From: an uncultured Psychrosphaera sp.
Lineage (GTDB): Bacteria > Pseudomonadota > Gammaproteobacteria > Enterobacterales > Alteromonadaceae
Assembly: GCF_947500655.1 (NCBI RefSeq)
Contig: NZ_CANMSK010000006.1
Location: 1 to 64,000, forward strand
Direction of reading: 5' to 3'
Length of the DNA stretch: 64,000 bases
Part shown: in pieces, positions 17,668-25,750 of the stretch
Layout of the letters: every line of letters begins with the position of its first letter
How positions within the stretch are numbered: position 1 is the stretch's first letter
Position numbers and translations under genes: made by a program
Notes under the pieces: generated by a model
The model's input: the letters and a program-made list of their open reading frames with translations, nothing else
Databases searched by the model: none
What the model was told of the DNA's origin: nothing

Positions 17668-18993
17668 TTACTTAACTAATAATCCTGTTTGCAATGCGTT
17701 TTTATAAGCACTTATCGCCGGTAATAGTCCCATAAATAAGCTCACCGCCAATACACTAAACACTATATATAATGTGTCTTGGCTTAAAAAGCTTACATCT
17801 ATAAATATTCCGTAATAAGCTGATAGTATTGGTGCTGTTGCCAAGCTAACGCCCCACACCATCACCATTGCTAACACTAAACTTATCAGCGTTAGCACTA
17901 AAACTTCTAATTCAATTAAACAAAAAATAAATAACGGACTTGCACCTAATACTCTTAATATTGAAATCTCTCTGCTACGTTCACGCATAGAGGCTAATAG
18001 CATAGTGCTCATGCCCAATAAGGTAGCGAATAATACTAAGATAGAAATAAGCAGTAATACTTTTTCCATACTCGCCATCATTTGCCATAACTCAGTTAAT
18101 GCCACACCCGGAATAATTGCCATTAATGCTTCATCTTTATAATCATTAACGGCTTTTTGTACATACAAACTAGCAAATTTAGCTTTAACACCAACGAGAA
18201 CAGCGCTTACTTTTTCAATTTTTGCCTGCTGATGCTCTGCATGTTCCTCATGCTCGTCATGTTCGTCATGCTCGTCATGTCCTTCATGTCCTTCATGTCC
18301 TTCATGCTCGTCATGTTCTTCATGTTCTTCATGTTCTTCAGCGTGCGGAGCTACATGCATTACTTCAATACCAAACAAACTAATATGCAACGTTTGATCA
18401 ATCGGTGTACCTGTAGCGGCTAAAATACCAGAGACGGTAAATCTAACATGGTCGTGATGGTGGAAACTTGTCACTCCTACACCATGAGACAAAACTAGTG
18501 AGTCGCCCAACTTATAACCTAGTTTCTTTGCAACATCAGATCCAAGAACAACCTCTTGCACATTGCCTGTGGCGTTAGAAAATACTTTACCTTGGCTCAA
18601 TTTTAATGATTGTTTATTTCCATATTTAAATACATCAAAATACTCTTGAGTTGTGCCTAGTACAGAATAACCTTTGTGCGAATCGCCTAATGATATTGGT
18701 ACCGCCCATTTGACATTTTTTTGAGTTTTAATCGTTTGATAAGAATCCCAGCTCACCGAATTACTGACATAACCGATTCTGAAAACTGATGCTAACAACA
18801 AGTTTAACTGGCCTGTTCTAGCGCCAACAATGAGGTCGACACCTGAAACAGTCCGGCCAAAACTGGTTTTAGCTTGGTTGGATATTTGTTTAACCGCTAA
18901 CAATACAAACAAGCTAGTGGCCACAGATAAAACCGTTAACCAAGCTGTGGTTTTTCTATTAATTAGACTTTTAAGGGCTATCTTAATAAACAT
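17668..18993 (-). CDS. MacB/FtsX-type ABC transporter permease with histidine-rich loop
   Basis: This 441-residue permease has one N-terminal membrane helix (about 14-36), a periplasmic MacB-like domain and three C-terminal helices (about 310-335, 350-385, 405-435). The periplasmic domain contains a low-complexity insert of His, Glu and Asp at residues 217-254, encoded by 18232-18345, and FHHHDH at 177-182. These could bind Zn or another transition metal. The ATPase gene ends 1 bp upstream, so the two are co-expressed. Similar his-rich permeases occur near zinc-responsive loci, but no metal regulator is in this window; metal-linked function is inference. Confidence 0.85.
   Translation of the reverse strand: MFIKIALKSLINRKTTAWLTVLSVATSLFVLLAVKQISNQAKTSFGRTVSGVDLIVGARTGQLNLLLASVFRIGYVSNSVSWDSYQTIKTQKNVKWAVPISLGDSHKGYSVLGTTQEYFDVFKYGNKQSLKLSQGKVFSNATGNVQEVVLGSDVAKKLGYKLGDSLVLSHGVGVTSFHHHDHVRFTVSGILAATGTPIDQTLHISLFGIEVMHVAPHAEEHEEHEEHDEHEGHEGHEGHDEHDEHDEHEEHAEHQQAKIEKVSAVLVGVKAKFASLYVQKAVNDYKDEALMAIIPGVALTELWQMMASMEKVLLLISILVLFATLLGMSTMLLASMRERSREISILRVLGASPLFIFCLIELEVLVLTLISLVLAMVMVWGVSLATAPILSAYYGIFIDVSFLSQDTLYIVFSVLAVSLFMGLLPAISAYKNALQTGLLVK
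18232..18345 (-). repeat. Histidine/acid codon repeat inside the ABC permease gene
   Basis: The stretch is built of CATGAAGAA-, CATGACGAG- and CATGAAGGA-like 9-nt units, about a dozen copies, giving H-(E/D)-(E/G/D) triplets. All unit lengths are multiples of three, so changes in copy number would alter loop length without breaking the frame. Confidence 0.85.
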
Positions 18994-18994
18994 G

Positions 18995-19738
18995 TTATGA
19001 CTCCCCTGATATTGACATATCGCTGTGTAACTCTGAGGTTAAAACATGCGCTTGGTTTAATACCGACATTTCCACTACAGATTCAAATTGCTCAGCTAAG
19101 GATTGGTCGTGACTGACAAATAACAAGGTACAATTGGTACTTTTAACTAATTCAAATAACAATGCTAAAAATGCAGATTTACTTTGCTGATCCAGTGCCG
19201 AGGTTGGTTCGTCCGCAATAAGTATTGCTGGTTCATTAACCATAGCTCGGACAATCGCCACTCTTTGTTGTTGACCAACACTGAGTTCACTTGCTTGTTT
19301 GGATAATATAGAAAGAGGTAAATTCAACTTAGCGATTAATAGCTCAATTCGATTTTGCAATGCCGTTTTGTCATTCGTTTTTTTAGCAAGGTGAGCCGCC
19401 AGTAAAATATTATCTAATACTGACAAGTAAGGAATTAAATTAAGCTGTTGAAATATAACACCAATATTTTTCGCTCTAAATGCATCAAGCTGCTTACCGG
19501 ACATTTTTGTTAACGTTTGCCCCAGCATAATTAACTCACCACTGTCTGGGCTGTTAATACCTGATAATAAATTTAACAAGGTTGACTTACCAGAGCCCGA
19601 CACACCAGAAATAAAAGTGTGCTGACCACGACTAACTTGCCACTTAGGTATGTTTAATACTAGATTTGGAACTTTTTTGTTCGAGACTTTGTCATAGCTA
19701 AATAGAATATTAGAAAACTTGATAATTGGATCTGACAC
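18995..19738 (-). CDS. ABC transporter ATP-binding protein (MacB/LolD type)
   Basis: This ATPase of about 247 residues powers the permease encoded immediately downstream. It has Walker A GVSGSGKST, a Q-loop (FQQLNLIPYLSV), the signature LSVGQQQR, Walker B ILIADEPTSALD and the H-loop FVSHD. The family includes lipoprotein releasers and mechanotransmitters rather than classic importers. I chose GTG 19738 over an in-frame TTG at 19753 because AGGAG lies 5-6 bp before the GTG. Confidence 0.9.
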   Translation of the reverse strand: MSDPIIKFSNILFSYDKVSNKKVPNLVLNIPKWQVSRGQHTFISGVSGSGKSTLLNLLSGINSPDSGELIMLGQTLTKMSGKQLDAFRAKNIGVIFQQLNLIPYLSVLDNILLAAHLAKKTNDKTALQNRIELLIAKLNLPLSILSKQASELSVGQQQRVAIVRAMVNEPAILIADEPTSALDQQSKSAFLALLFELVKSTNCTLLFVSHDQSLAEQFESVVEMSVLNQAHVLTSELHSDMSISGES

Positions 19739-19896
19739 GGAAACTCCTAACAAGGAAACTTAACCTAAACAATAGGTTGAATATAAACATAAAAAAAACT
19801 CATGGCTAATTTACAATGTTTTAAAGCAAAGCGCATTAGCTTATGGTTAAATAGGCTATTAAATGAAGTTAACAACTTTAACAAAAGGAATTGTCA

Positions 19897-20946
19897 GTGT
19901 TAGATATTTACGTTGGTAAAAAAGCCAGATCCATTATTGAACAACAAGGGTTACACCAACAAGCCTTTTCTATGTTCTTAGGCGCAAGCGGTGGCCCTAA
20001 ATGGTTTGCGTTATTTGGTTTAGATAAATATCTTTTTGGTGAATTTTTTAAAGGCAGAAATCAACCATTAGAAATGCTTGGCTCTTCAGCTGGCGCATTT
20101 AGAATAGCCTGCTTTACTCAAGACGATCCTGTCACGGCTATATCAAAACTGGCTTATCAGTATTCTGAAAGTGATGTTCACACTAAAATGACCGCAGAAG
20201 ATCTAACCAATATGGCTGAGGATATGCTAGAGCATGTTTTCACCGACAGCGGTATTGAGCATGTAGTCAACAATCCTATTTTTAAAGCTAATTTTATTGT
20301 GACTAAAGCAAACGGCTTAGTGTCATTTGAAAATAAACTCGTCCAAGGTTTTGGTTTACTCGAGTCTTATGTTTTAAATAGGCTAAACCGAGGTTACTTA
20401 AATCTACAATACGAACGTTTTATATTTCGTCATCAAGACTCTATATTAGAAATAAAAGACCCCTACGAAATAGATACTCAATATATCAATTTATCACCAG
20501 AGAATGTTAAAGACTCTTTATTAGCCTCGGGTTCTATTCCTTTAGTTATGGCTGGCATAAAAGATATAGCAGGAGCACCTAAAGGCATGTACCGTGATGG
20601 CGGCGTAATTGACTATCACTTTGATATTAGCTTTAACAAAAGTGGTCTTATTTTATACCCACACTTTAACAAAGCTCCTAAAGCTGGTTGGTTTGATAAA
20701 AAGTTATCACGTGCAGTTAGTGCAGATAATTATGATCGCACGGTAATGTTAGTGCCATCCGATGAATTTATTGCTCAATTACCTTTTGGTAAAATTCCAG
20801 ATAGAACTGACTTTGAAACCATGGATTTAAAAACCCGTGTTAAATATTGGCATACGGTATTTGAAGAAACCGAAAAACTGGCTGATGAGTTTAAACGAGT
20901 AATAGATCAACAAGATTTGTCGGTGTTAAAACCCCTACCTTTCTAA
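19897..20946 (+). CDS. Patatin-like phospholipase family protein
   Basis: This protein of about 349 residues has the patatin hydrolase signature: the oxyanion glycine-rich stretch ASGGPKW (30-36), the nucleophile elbow GSSAG (62-66) and the catalytic Asp in DGG (234-236), forming a Ser-Asp dyad. It is probably a cytosolic lipid acyl hydrolase; no signal peptide is seen. AAGGAA (19885-19890) is too close to a TTG at 19891 but well spaced for GTG 19897, which I chose. The upstream neighbour is divergent, and the gene starts a plus-strand run. Confidence 0.82.
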   Translation: MLDIYVGKKARSIIEQQGLHQQAFSMFLGASGGPKWFALFGLDKYLFGEFFKGRNQPLEMLGSSAGAFRIACFTQDDPVTAISKLAYQYSESDVHTKMTAEDLTNMAEDMLEHVFTDSGIEHVVNNPIFKANFIVTKANGLVSFENKLVQGFGLLESYVLNRLNRGYLNLQYERFIFRHQDSILEIKDPYEIDTQYINLSPENVKDSLLASGSIPLVMAGIKDIAGAPKGMYRDGGVIDYHFDISFNKSGLILYPHFNKAPKAGWFDKKLSRAVSADNYDRTVMLVPSDEFIAQLPFGKIPDRTDFETMDLKTRVKYWHTVFEETEKLADEFKRVIDQQDLSVLKPLPF

Positions 20947-21050
20947 TTTAACTAGCTAGATTGTCAGTTGTGACTAATACTGTTTTTATTCGGCACGTTT
21001 GTTAGTAAAAAATTGTTACTACAGGTGCTATTAATACAGGTACTAAATCT

Positions 21051-21434
21051 ATGAAAGACTGCAATCAATGTGGAAAATGCTGTATTAAGTATGGTCACGA
21101 TGGCTTATCGGTTACCGATGAAGAAATTGAAATGTGGGAGCTGTTTAACCCAGAAATTAGCGAATATATCCTAAACGGTAAAACTTGGTTCCACCCCGAC
21201 ACCGGAAAACCTCTTGATATCTGCCCTTGGTTAACAAAATTAAAAGGCGAAGAAAAGTACATATGCGAGATATACTTTGACCGCCCAGACGACTGCAAGT
21301 ATTACCCAACCTCTATTCCTGAAATGATCAGAGATGAATGCGAGATGATTGAAGCCCAAGACATCACCGATATGAAAAAAGCACAAACAAAACTAGACCA
21401 ACTAATGGCAGACAGTCGCCCTGCTTTGCAATAA
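21051..21434 (+). CDS. YkgJ-family cysteine cluster protein
   Basis: This 127-residue protein has the YkgJ/CxxCxxxCC signature: CNQCGKCC at residues 4-11, then DICPWL, YICEIYFDRPDDC and RDECEM. The conserved cysteines are expected to bind a Zn or Fe-S centre; the enzymatic role is unknown. The gene is followed after 42 bp by the SDR gene. The last 35 nt of the gene are repeated 3.2 kb downstream at 24646-24680. Confidence 0.85.
   Translation: MKDCNQCGKCCIKYGHDGLSVTDEEIEMWELFNPEISEYILNGKTWFHPDTGKPLDICPWLTKLKGEEKYICEIYFDRPDDCKYYPTSIPEMIRDECEMIEAQDITDMKKAQTKLDQLMADSRPALQ
21400..21434 (+). repeat. 35-bp direct repeat, copy 1 (3' end of the YkgJ-like gene)
   Basis: This copy codes for the last residues and stop of the Cys-cluster protein. 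It matches 24646-24680 at 30 of 35 positions: 16 identical, 2 of 7 identical, then 12 identical. Confidence 0.8.
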
Positions 21435-21476
21435 ACTACTCCCATATACGTTGACCAATTTAAGAGTAAAATAACA

Positions 21477-22202
21477 ATGAAACCCGTTTGCATCGTCACT
21501 GGAGGCAGTTCAGGTATTGGACTGAGCGTAGTTCAAACCTTTTTAGCTAATGACTATCAGGTATTTAACTTAGACCTAAGTCCGTCTAATGAGGGTGAAT
21601 TTTGCAAGTGCGATATCCGAGATCATCAAGCCGTTTCGGATGTGATCAATGCGATATGTGAACAACATAAAGTTGATGTTTTGGTTACCAGTGCAGGCAT
21701 CCACTTTTCTGGCAATATTGAGAACACTTCTGAGCAAGAGCTTGATAACGTATTAGCGATTAATGTTAAAGGCGTTTATTCCGCAGTCAAAGCCGTATTA
21801 CCAAATATGAAACAGCACCAAGCAGGCTCTATTATTGTTATCTCTTCCGACCAAGCATTAATTGCCAAAACAAATTCATTTGCTTATAACTTAAGTAAGA
21901 CCGCGATTGCTTCAATCGCAAAAACCACCGCTTTAGATTATGCCAAGTTTAATATTAGAGCTAACGCAGTTTGTCCCGGCACAATAGAAACACCTTTATA
22001 TCACAAAGCCATCGACAGTTATTGCGAACGCTCTGGTGCTGATAAGCAACAAATACACGCTGAAGAAGCGGCATTGCAACCGTTAGGAAGATTAGGGCAA
22101 CCAGAAGAAGTGGCTGAATTAGTTTTGTTCTTAGCCAGTGACAAAGCCAAGTTTATAACTGGCAGTTTGCAGGTGATTGACGGCGGTTACACAACGCAAT
22201 AA
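21477..22202 (+). CDS. SDR family NAD(P)-dependent oxidoreductase
   Basis: This 241-residue classical short-chain dehydrogenase has the cofactor loop TGGSSGIG (8-15), the SAG structural motif near 74-76, the catalytic Ser (VISSDQA) and YxxxK (YNLSK), and PGTIETP after the active site. Asp in FNLDLS at the end of beta 2 favours NAD over NADP. Together with the nearby amidohydrolase, dehydratase and aldolase genes it could act on a sugar or sugar acid, as in the oxidative L-fucose type route. That is inferred from neighbours only. Confidence 0.85.
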   Translation: MKPVCIVTGGSSGIGLSVVQTFLANDYQVFNLDLSPSNEGEFCKCDIRDHQAVSDVINAICEQHKVDVLVTSAGIHFSGNIENTSEQELDNVLAINVKGVYSAVKAVLPNMKQHQAGSIIVISSDQALIAKTNSFAYNLSKTAIASIAKTTALDYAKFNIRANAVCPGTIETPLYHKAIDSYCERSGADKQQIHAEEAALQPLGRLGQPEEVAELVLFLASDKAKFITGSLQVIDGGYTTQ

Positions 22203-22247
22203 CCATGATATCGATTTAAGCCTTAAAATATAAAGTAAAATCCATAA

Positions 22248-22275
22248 AAAAAGCAGTGTTTTCACACTGCTTTTT
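22248..22275. terminator. Bidirectional intrinsic terminator
   Basis: AAAAAGCAGTG (22248-22258) and CACTGCTTTTT (22265-22275) form a perfect hairpin with a 6-nt loop and U-tracts in both directions. It separates the convergent SDR and S46 peptidase genes. Confidence 0.85.
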
Positions 22276-22293
22276 CCGTTCTGACATTAACGT

Positions 22294-24468
22294 TTACTTA
22301 ACAATTGTCATTTCATCAATGATATTATTCGCACCATCAATATATTCCATAACCCATAACATGTAAGGAACACTTACGTGGATTGAGCGGTTATATGTTG
22401 GATCATAATCCCAGTCACCAATGATAGACTCATAAACCCCATCAAAGATAAGCCCTACAAATTCACCGTTCGCATTTAACGTTGCTGAACCAGAGTTACC
22501 ACCGGTAATATCTAACGTAGTCATATAGTTAACTGGAACACTTCCTAACGCTTCTTTTTTATATGGTCCGTATTTTTTATCTTTTATCGCCGTGCGAATA
22601 TTTTCAAATAAATCAAACTCATCATCACCTGGAACATATTTAGCTAACATACCTTCAAGCGTAGTAAACGGTGTAGCCGTTAAACCATCTTGTGGAGAAT
22701 ACCCTTTAACGTTACCGTAAGTGATACGTAAAGAGCTGTTTGCATCAGCATAAACCGCTTCATTTCTGCTTTTCTTGAATGCGATCATCGCTTCCATGTA
22801 TGCAGGACGAGCTTGTTGTAACTTACCGCCAATTTCCTTTTCTTTTTCTTCTTCAGCCATGTCGTTATCAAACTGTGAAACGGCATATTGGATGAATGGG
22901 TCGTTACTTGCCTTAAATTCAGCAACTGATTTTTCCATCCAAGCTAAACGCACATCCGTCTTATCAAGTTCAGTTTTAGCGTACATTGACTCAATTTGAG
23001 CAGCAACTTTATCTGTATCCAATCCATTTTGTAAATTGAAAAACTTATCAAAGGTAGCATTACGTTGATCAGCTGGTAACTGGGCATATTCTTTAACAAA
23101 ATGCATAAACAATGCTTTTTCTACTGTTTCATCGTAACGTTTATTCACGATTGACATATATTGACCAAAACGTTTCATATCACGTTCTTGAAAACCTTGG
23201 CGACGTTCTACATTCGGCTTTTGCTTCTCATGTGCTAAACGATATAAACCTTTAGCAACACTCATCATAGAGCTACGACCTAAATAGCCCATTACTATGT
23301 CGCCATCTTGTGTTTTATTAGACTCAACAATAAGCGCAGCTAAATTGTTAATCGCTTCACCGTATTTAGCTTTGCGTTTTTTGTCGGCATTAATCCACTT
23401 TGTTAAATCAGCTGTTAGCTGCTTTTTACGTTCTAACATGTCGCCTTTGTTAAAGCTTTCAATCATAGAGCCGTAATTTTTAGCGTAGTTAGCCAAACCA
23501 GCAATAGTACTTTCGTATTTAATACGCGCTTCACTGCCGTCTTCTGAGTTAGCTTTGATCACATCAATAAACTCTTCACGTAAACGTTTTGATGTTGGGT
23601 AAACATTGGTGAATGTTGACTCCACTTCTACGTCCGTACGGTAACGATTTGTTCTACCTGGGTAACCAAGAACCATTACGTAATCGTCTTTCTCAACACC
23701 GTTAGCATTTACTTTTAAGAATGCTTTTGGTTTAAACGGGACGTTGTCCGTTGAGTAATCAGCAGGCTGACCGTCTTTATTTACATATGCACGGTAAAAA
23801 GACCAATCGCCAGTGTGACGTGGCCACATCCAGTTGTCGGTATCACCACCGAACTTACCAATATTAGAAGGTGGAGCGTAAACTAAACGAACATCACGAA
23901 TAGCTAATTGCTTAATTAGGAAGTACTCAGCACCACCGTGAAAGCTATAAACATTACAACGGTAGTCTTGTGAAGATTCACACTCTGCTACTAATTCTTT
24001 TTCACGTTTATCAATCGCATTAAAGTAATCAACGCCTTCTGCGCCTTTAGGGATGGAACCTTTAATATCTTTGGTCACGTCTGTTAATGATTCTGTAACA
24101 TAAACACGAGCACTTGGAGAAGCTTGCGGTTCTTTATCCATTGATTTAGCAACAAAGCCATTTACCAATAGGTTATTTTCTTCCGTTGAATTGTGCTGAA
24201 TAGAGCCATAAGCACAATGATGGTTAGTGATAACTAACCCTTGTTCTGATAAGAATGATGCTGAACAACCACCAAGACTTACAATGGCATTCATTGGGAA
24301 TTGATCTAAGTCTGCCATTTTTTCAGGGTCTAGCTTGAGACCTGCCGCTTTTAATTTGTCTTTAATTTGTGCCAACTGATGTGGTTGCCACATGCCTTCG
24401 TCTGCCAATGCAGCACCAAATAATAGGGATGACGCAATAACCCCTGTGGATAAAAGTTTCTTAATCAT
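22294..24468 (-). CDS. S46 family dipeptidyl peptidase (DPP7-type)
   Basis: This 724-residue exported serine peptidase removes dipeptides from peptide N-termini in the periplasm. A signal peptide (1-22, cleavage after ALA) precedes the mature start DEGMW. The catalytic His is in TNHHC (His84) and the nucleophile in GGNSGSA (Ser659). Eighteen residues after the nucleophile lies Gly677. In P. gingivalis, Gly at this spacing marks DPP7 (hydrophobic/aliphatic P1) and Arg marks DPP11 (acidic P1), so a DPP7-like specificity is inferred. Length matches the family. It is monocistronic, bounded by a strong terminator. Confidence 0.92.
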   Translation of the reverse strand: MIKKLLSTGVIASSLLFGAALADEGMWQPHQLAQIKDKLKAAGLKLDPEKMADLDQFPMNAIVSLGGCSASFLSEQGLVITNHHCAYGSIQHNSTEENNLLVNGFVAKSMDKEPQASPSARVYVTESLTDVTKDIKGSIPKGAEGVDYFNAIDKREKELVAECESSQDYRCNVYSFHGGAEYFLIKQLAIRDVRLVYAPPSNIGKFGGDTDNWMWPRHTGDWSFYRAYVNKDGQPADYSTDNVPFKPKAFLKVNANGVEKDDYVMVLGYPGRTNRYRTDVEVESTFTNVYPTSKRLREEFIDVIKANSEDGSEARIKYESTIAGLANYAKNYGSMIESFNKGDMLERKKQLTADLTKWINADKKRKAKYGEAINNLAALIVESNKTQDGDIVMGYLGRSSMMSVAKGLYRLAHEKQKPNVERRQGFQERDMKRFGQYMSIVNKRYDETVEKALFMHFVKEYAQLPADQRNATFDKFFNLQNGLDTDKVAAQIESMYAKTELDKTDVRLAWMEKSVAEFKASNDPFIQYAVSQFDNDMAEEEKEKEIGGKLQQARPAYMEAMIAFKKSRNEAVYADANSSLRITYGNVKGYSPQDGLTATPFTTLEGMLAKYVPGDDEFDLFENIRTAIKDKKYGPYKKEALGSVPVNYMTTLDITGGNSGSATLNANGEFVGLIFDGVYESIIGDWDYDPTYNRSIHVSVPYMLWVMEYIDGANNIIDEMTIVK

Positions 24469-24645
24469 GTTGTTCCTTTGCTTATGTAATAGGCTTGTTA
24501 TAAACCAGCTCTTTTTGTCTTTGTTATTATTACCATAAGTCGCTGTAAAATAATGTCTAATGAGATAAATTACAGATTGTTCAAGATGAGAGATTTGTCA
24601 CTAAATGTAGACACATTGTGCTTAGCCGTTTACAAATCTAAAGTA

Positions 24646-24680
24646 AACTAATGGCAGACAGCAGCAACGCTTTGCAATAA
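24646..24680 (+). repeat. 35-bp direct repeat, copy 2 (orphan remnant of a YkgJ-like 3' end)
   Basis: The sequence matches the last 35 nt of the Cys-cluster gene (21400-21434) at 30 of 35 positions, including the TAA stop, but no matching ORF precedes it. Downstream similarity continues weakly (ATAT...ACCAA...). It probably marks an old duplication or rearrangement. Confidence 0.75.
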
Positions 24681-24736
24681 GATGAAAATATATTAACCAA
24701 CTCTTAAATAGCTTTTACATAACTGATTCAATAACT

Positions 24737-25672
24737 ATGAAAATCCTTGATCCTCATTTGCATTTATTTGATTTACAACTTGGCCAGTACTCTTGGCTAA
24801 AGCCTGAAAATGCACCTTTTGGGCTGGATAAAGCAGTAATAAACAAAAGCTTTTCACAGCAAGATTTAGTTGTGTCTGAGGAACATGAAATTGCGGGTTT
24901 TGTACATATTGAAGCTGGTTTTAATAATGACACTCCAAAAGAAGAAGTTGATTGGTTAGAGTCAGTAGTAACAAAACCATTTAAAACCGTTGCCTTTATT
25001 GATGTGACTTTGCCTGTTATTAAATTTGAGCAAGCATTAAATGATTTAATGTCATGTCAATCTGTAGTTGGAGTTCGTCATATTTTGGACGATGATGCCT
25101 TTGAAGTTTTATCTTTAGGGCAGGTTAAATCTAACTTTGCTTATTTAGCAAAGCATAACTTAAGTTTTGATCTACAAATGCCAATAACCGACGTTTTGGC
25201 ATTAAACCAACTTATCTCCATTTTAAAACATTGCCCGACATTAAAAATCATTTTAAACCACGCTGGTTGGCCGCCAATAGCTGACTCACCAGAGTTATTA
25301 GCAAAAAGTGATTGGTATGACGCATTAAAGCAATTAGCTGCTCTGCCACAATGTGCGGTTAAATGTTCTGGCTGGGAAATGATAGATAGAGAATACGATG
25401 ATCTTTCTGTTTTGTCTGCTGTGTCTCCTGTGTCTCCTGTGTCTACCGAAACATACACTTGGCAATCACATGTACTGAACCTTTGTCTGGAAGCTTTTGG
25501 ACAAGAACGTGTGATGCTAGCCAGTAATTTCCCTCTGTGTTTGTTCCATTCTAGTTATCAAGATTATTGGGACAATGTAATAAACATACTCAATAATATG
25601 CCATTAACAGAAACAAAAAAGCAGGCGCTTGTTTTTAACAATGCCTGCTCTTGGTACAACTTAACTATTTAA
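24737..25672 (+). CDS. Amidohydrolase family protein (COG3618-like lactonase)
   Basis: This 311-residue TIM-barrel hydrolase begins with ILDPHLHLFD, the HxH metal motif of the amidohydrolase-2/COG3618 group. It also has ILNHAGWP (barrel His) in the middle, and ASNFPLC near residue 266, where the last barrel Asp of SNFP(V)D is replaced by Leu-Cys. L-fuconolactonase and similar sugar lactonases belong to this group, which fits the dehydratase and aldolase genes next door, but substrate is unproven. A 9-bp tandem repeat occurs in the coding sequence (25421-25446). Confidence 0.8.
   Translation: MKILDPHLHLFDLQLGQYSWLKPENAPFGLDKAVINKSFSQQDLVVSEEHEIAGFVHIEAGFNNDTPKEEVDWLESVVTKPFKTVAFIDVTLPVIKFEQALNDLMSCQSVVGVRHILDDDAFEVLSLGQVKSNFAYLAKHNLSFDLQMPITDVLALNQLISILKHCPTLKIILNHAGWPPIADSPELLAKSDWYDALKQLAALPQCAVKCSGWEMIDREYDDLSVLSAVSPVSPVSTETYTWQSHVLNLCLEAFGQERVMLASNFPLCLFHSSYQDYWDNVINILNNMPLTETKKQALVFNNACSWYNLTI
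25421..25446 (+). repeat. 9-bp tandem repeat inside the amidohydrolase gene
   Basis: GTGTCTCCT is present twice, followed by GTGTCTACC, encoding VSPVSPVST. It is in frame and lies in a variable loop between barrel elements. Confidence 0.75.
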
Positions 25673-25700
25673 TTACTAACGTAAATAAAGTTAACTGCCT

Positions 25701-25750
25701 TATTTAACTGCTCTTACTTTACTGCTTTTATTTAACTGCTCTTACTTTAC
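25701..25750. repeat. 22-bp direct repeat, 28-bp period, spanning the 3' end of the dehydratase gene
   Basis: TATTTAACTGCTCTTACTTT plus AC is found at 25701-25722 and again, identical, at 25729-25750. The second copy includes the stop codon and the last two codons (Val-Lys) of the minus-strand dehydratase gene. It looks like a recent tandem duplication by slippage. Confidence 0.85.

Noticed and set aside
18157..18423. Plus-strand ORF with Met/Phe repeats (MSFMSFMLVMF...)
   Set aside because: It is the antisense reading of the histidine-codon repeat in the ABC permease; it looks like a membrane protein only by chance.
24469..24736. Possible small gene in the gap before the amidohydrolase gene
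   Set aside because: No ORF with a start signal; the one recognisable element is the duplicated YkgJ-like gene end listed as a repeat.
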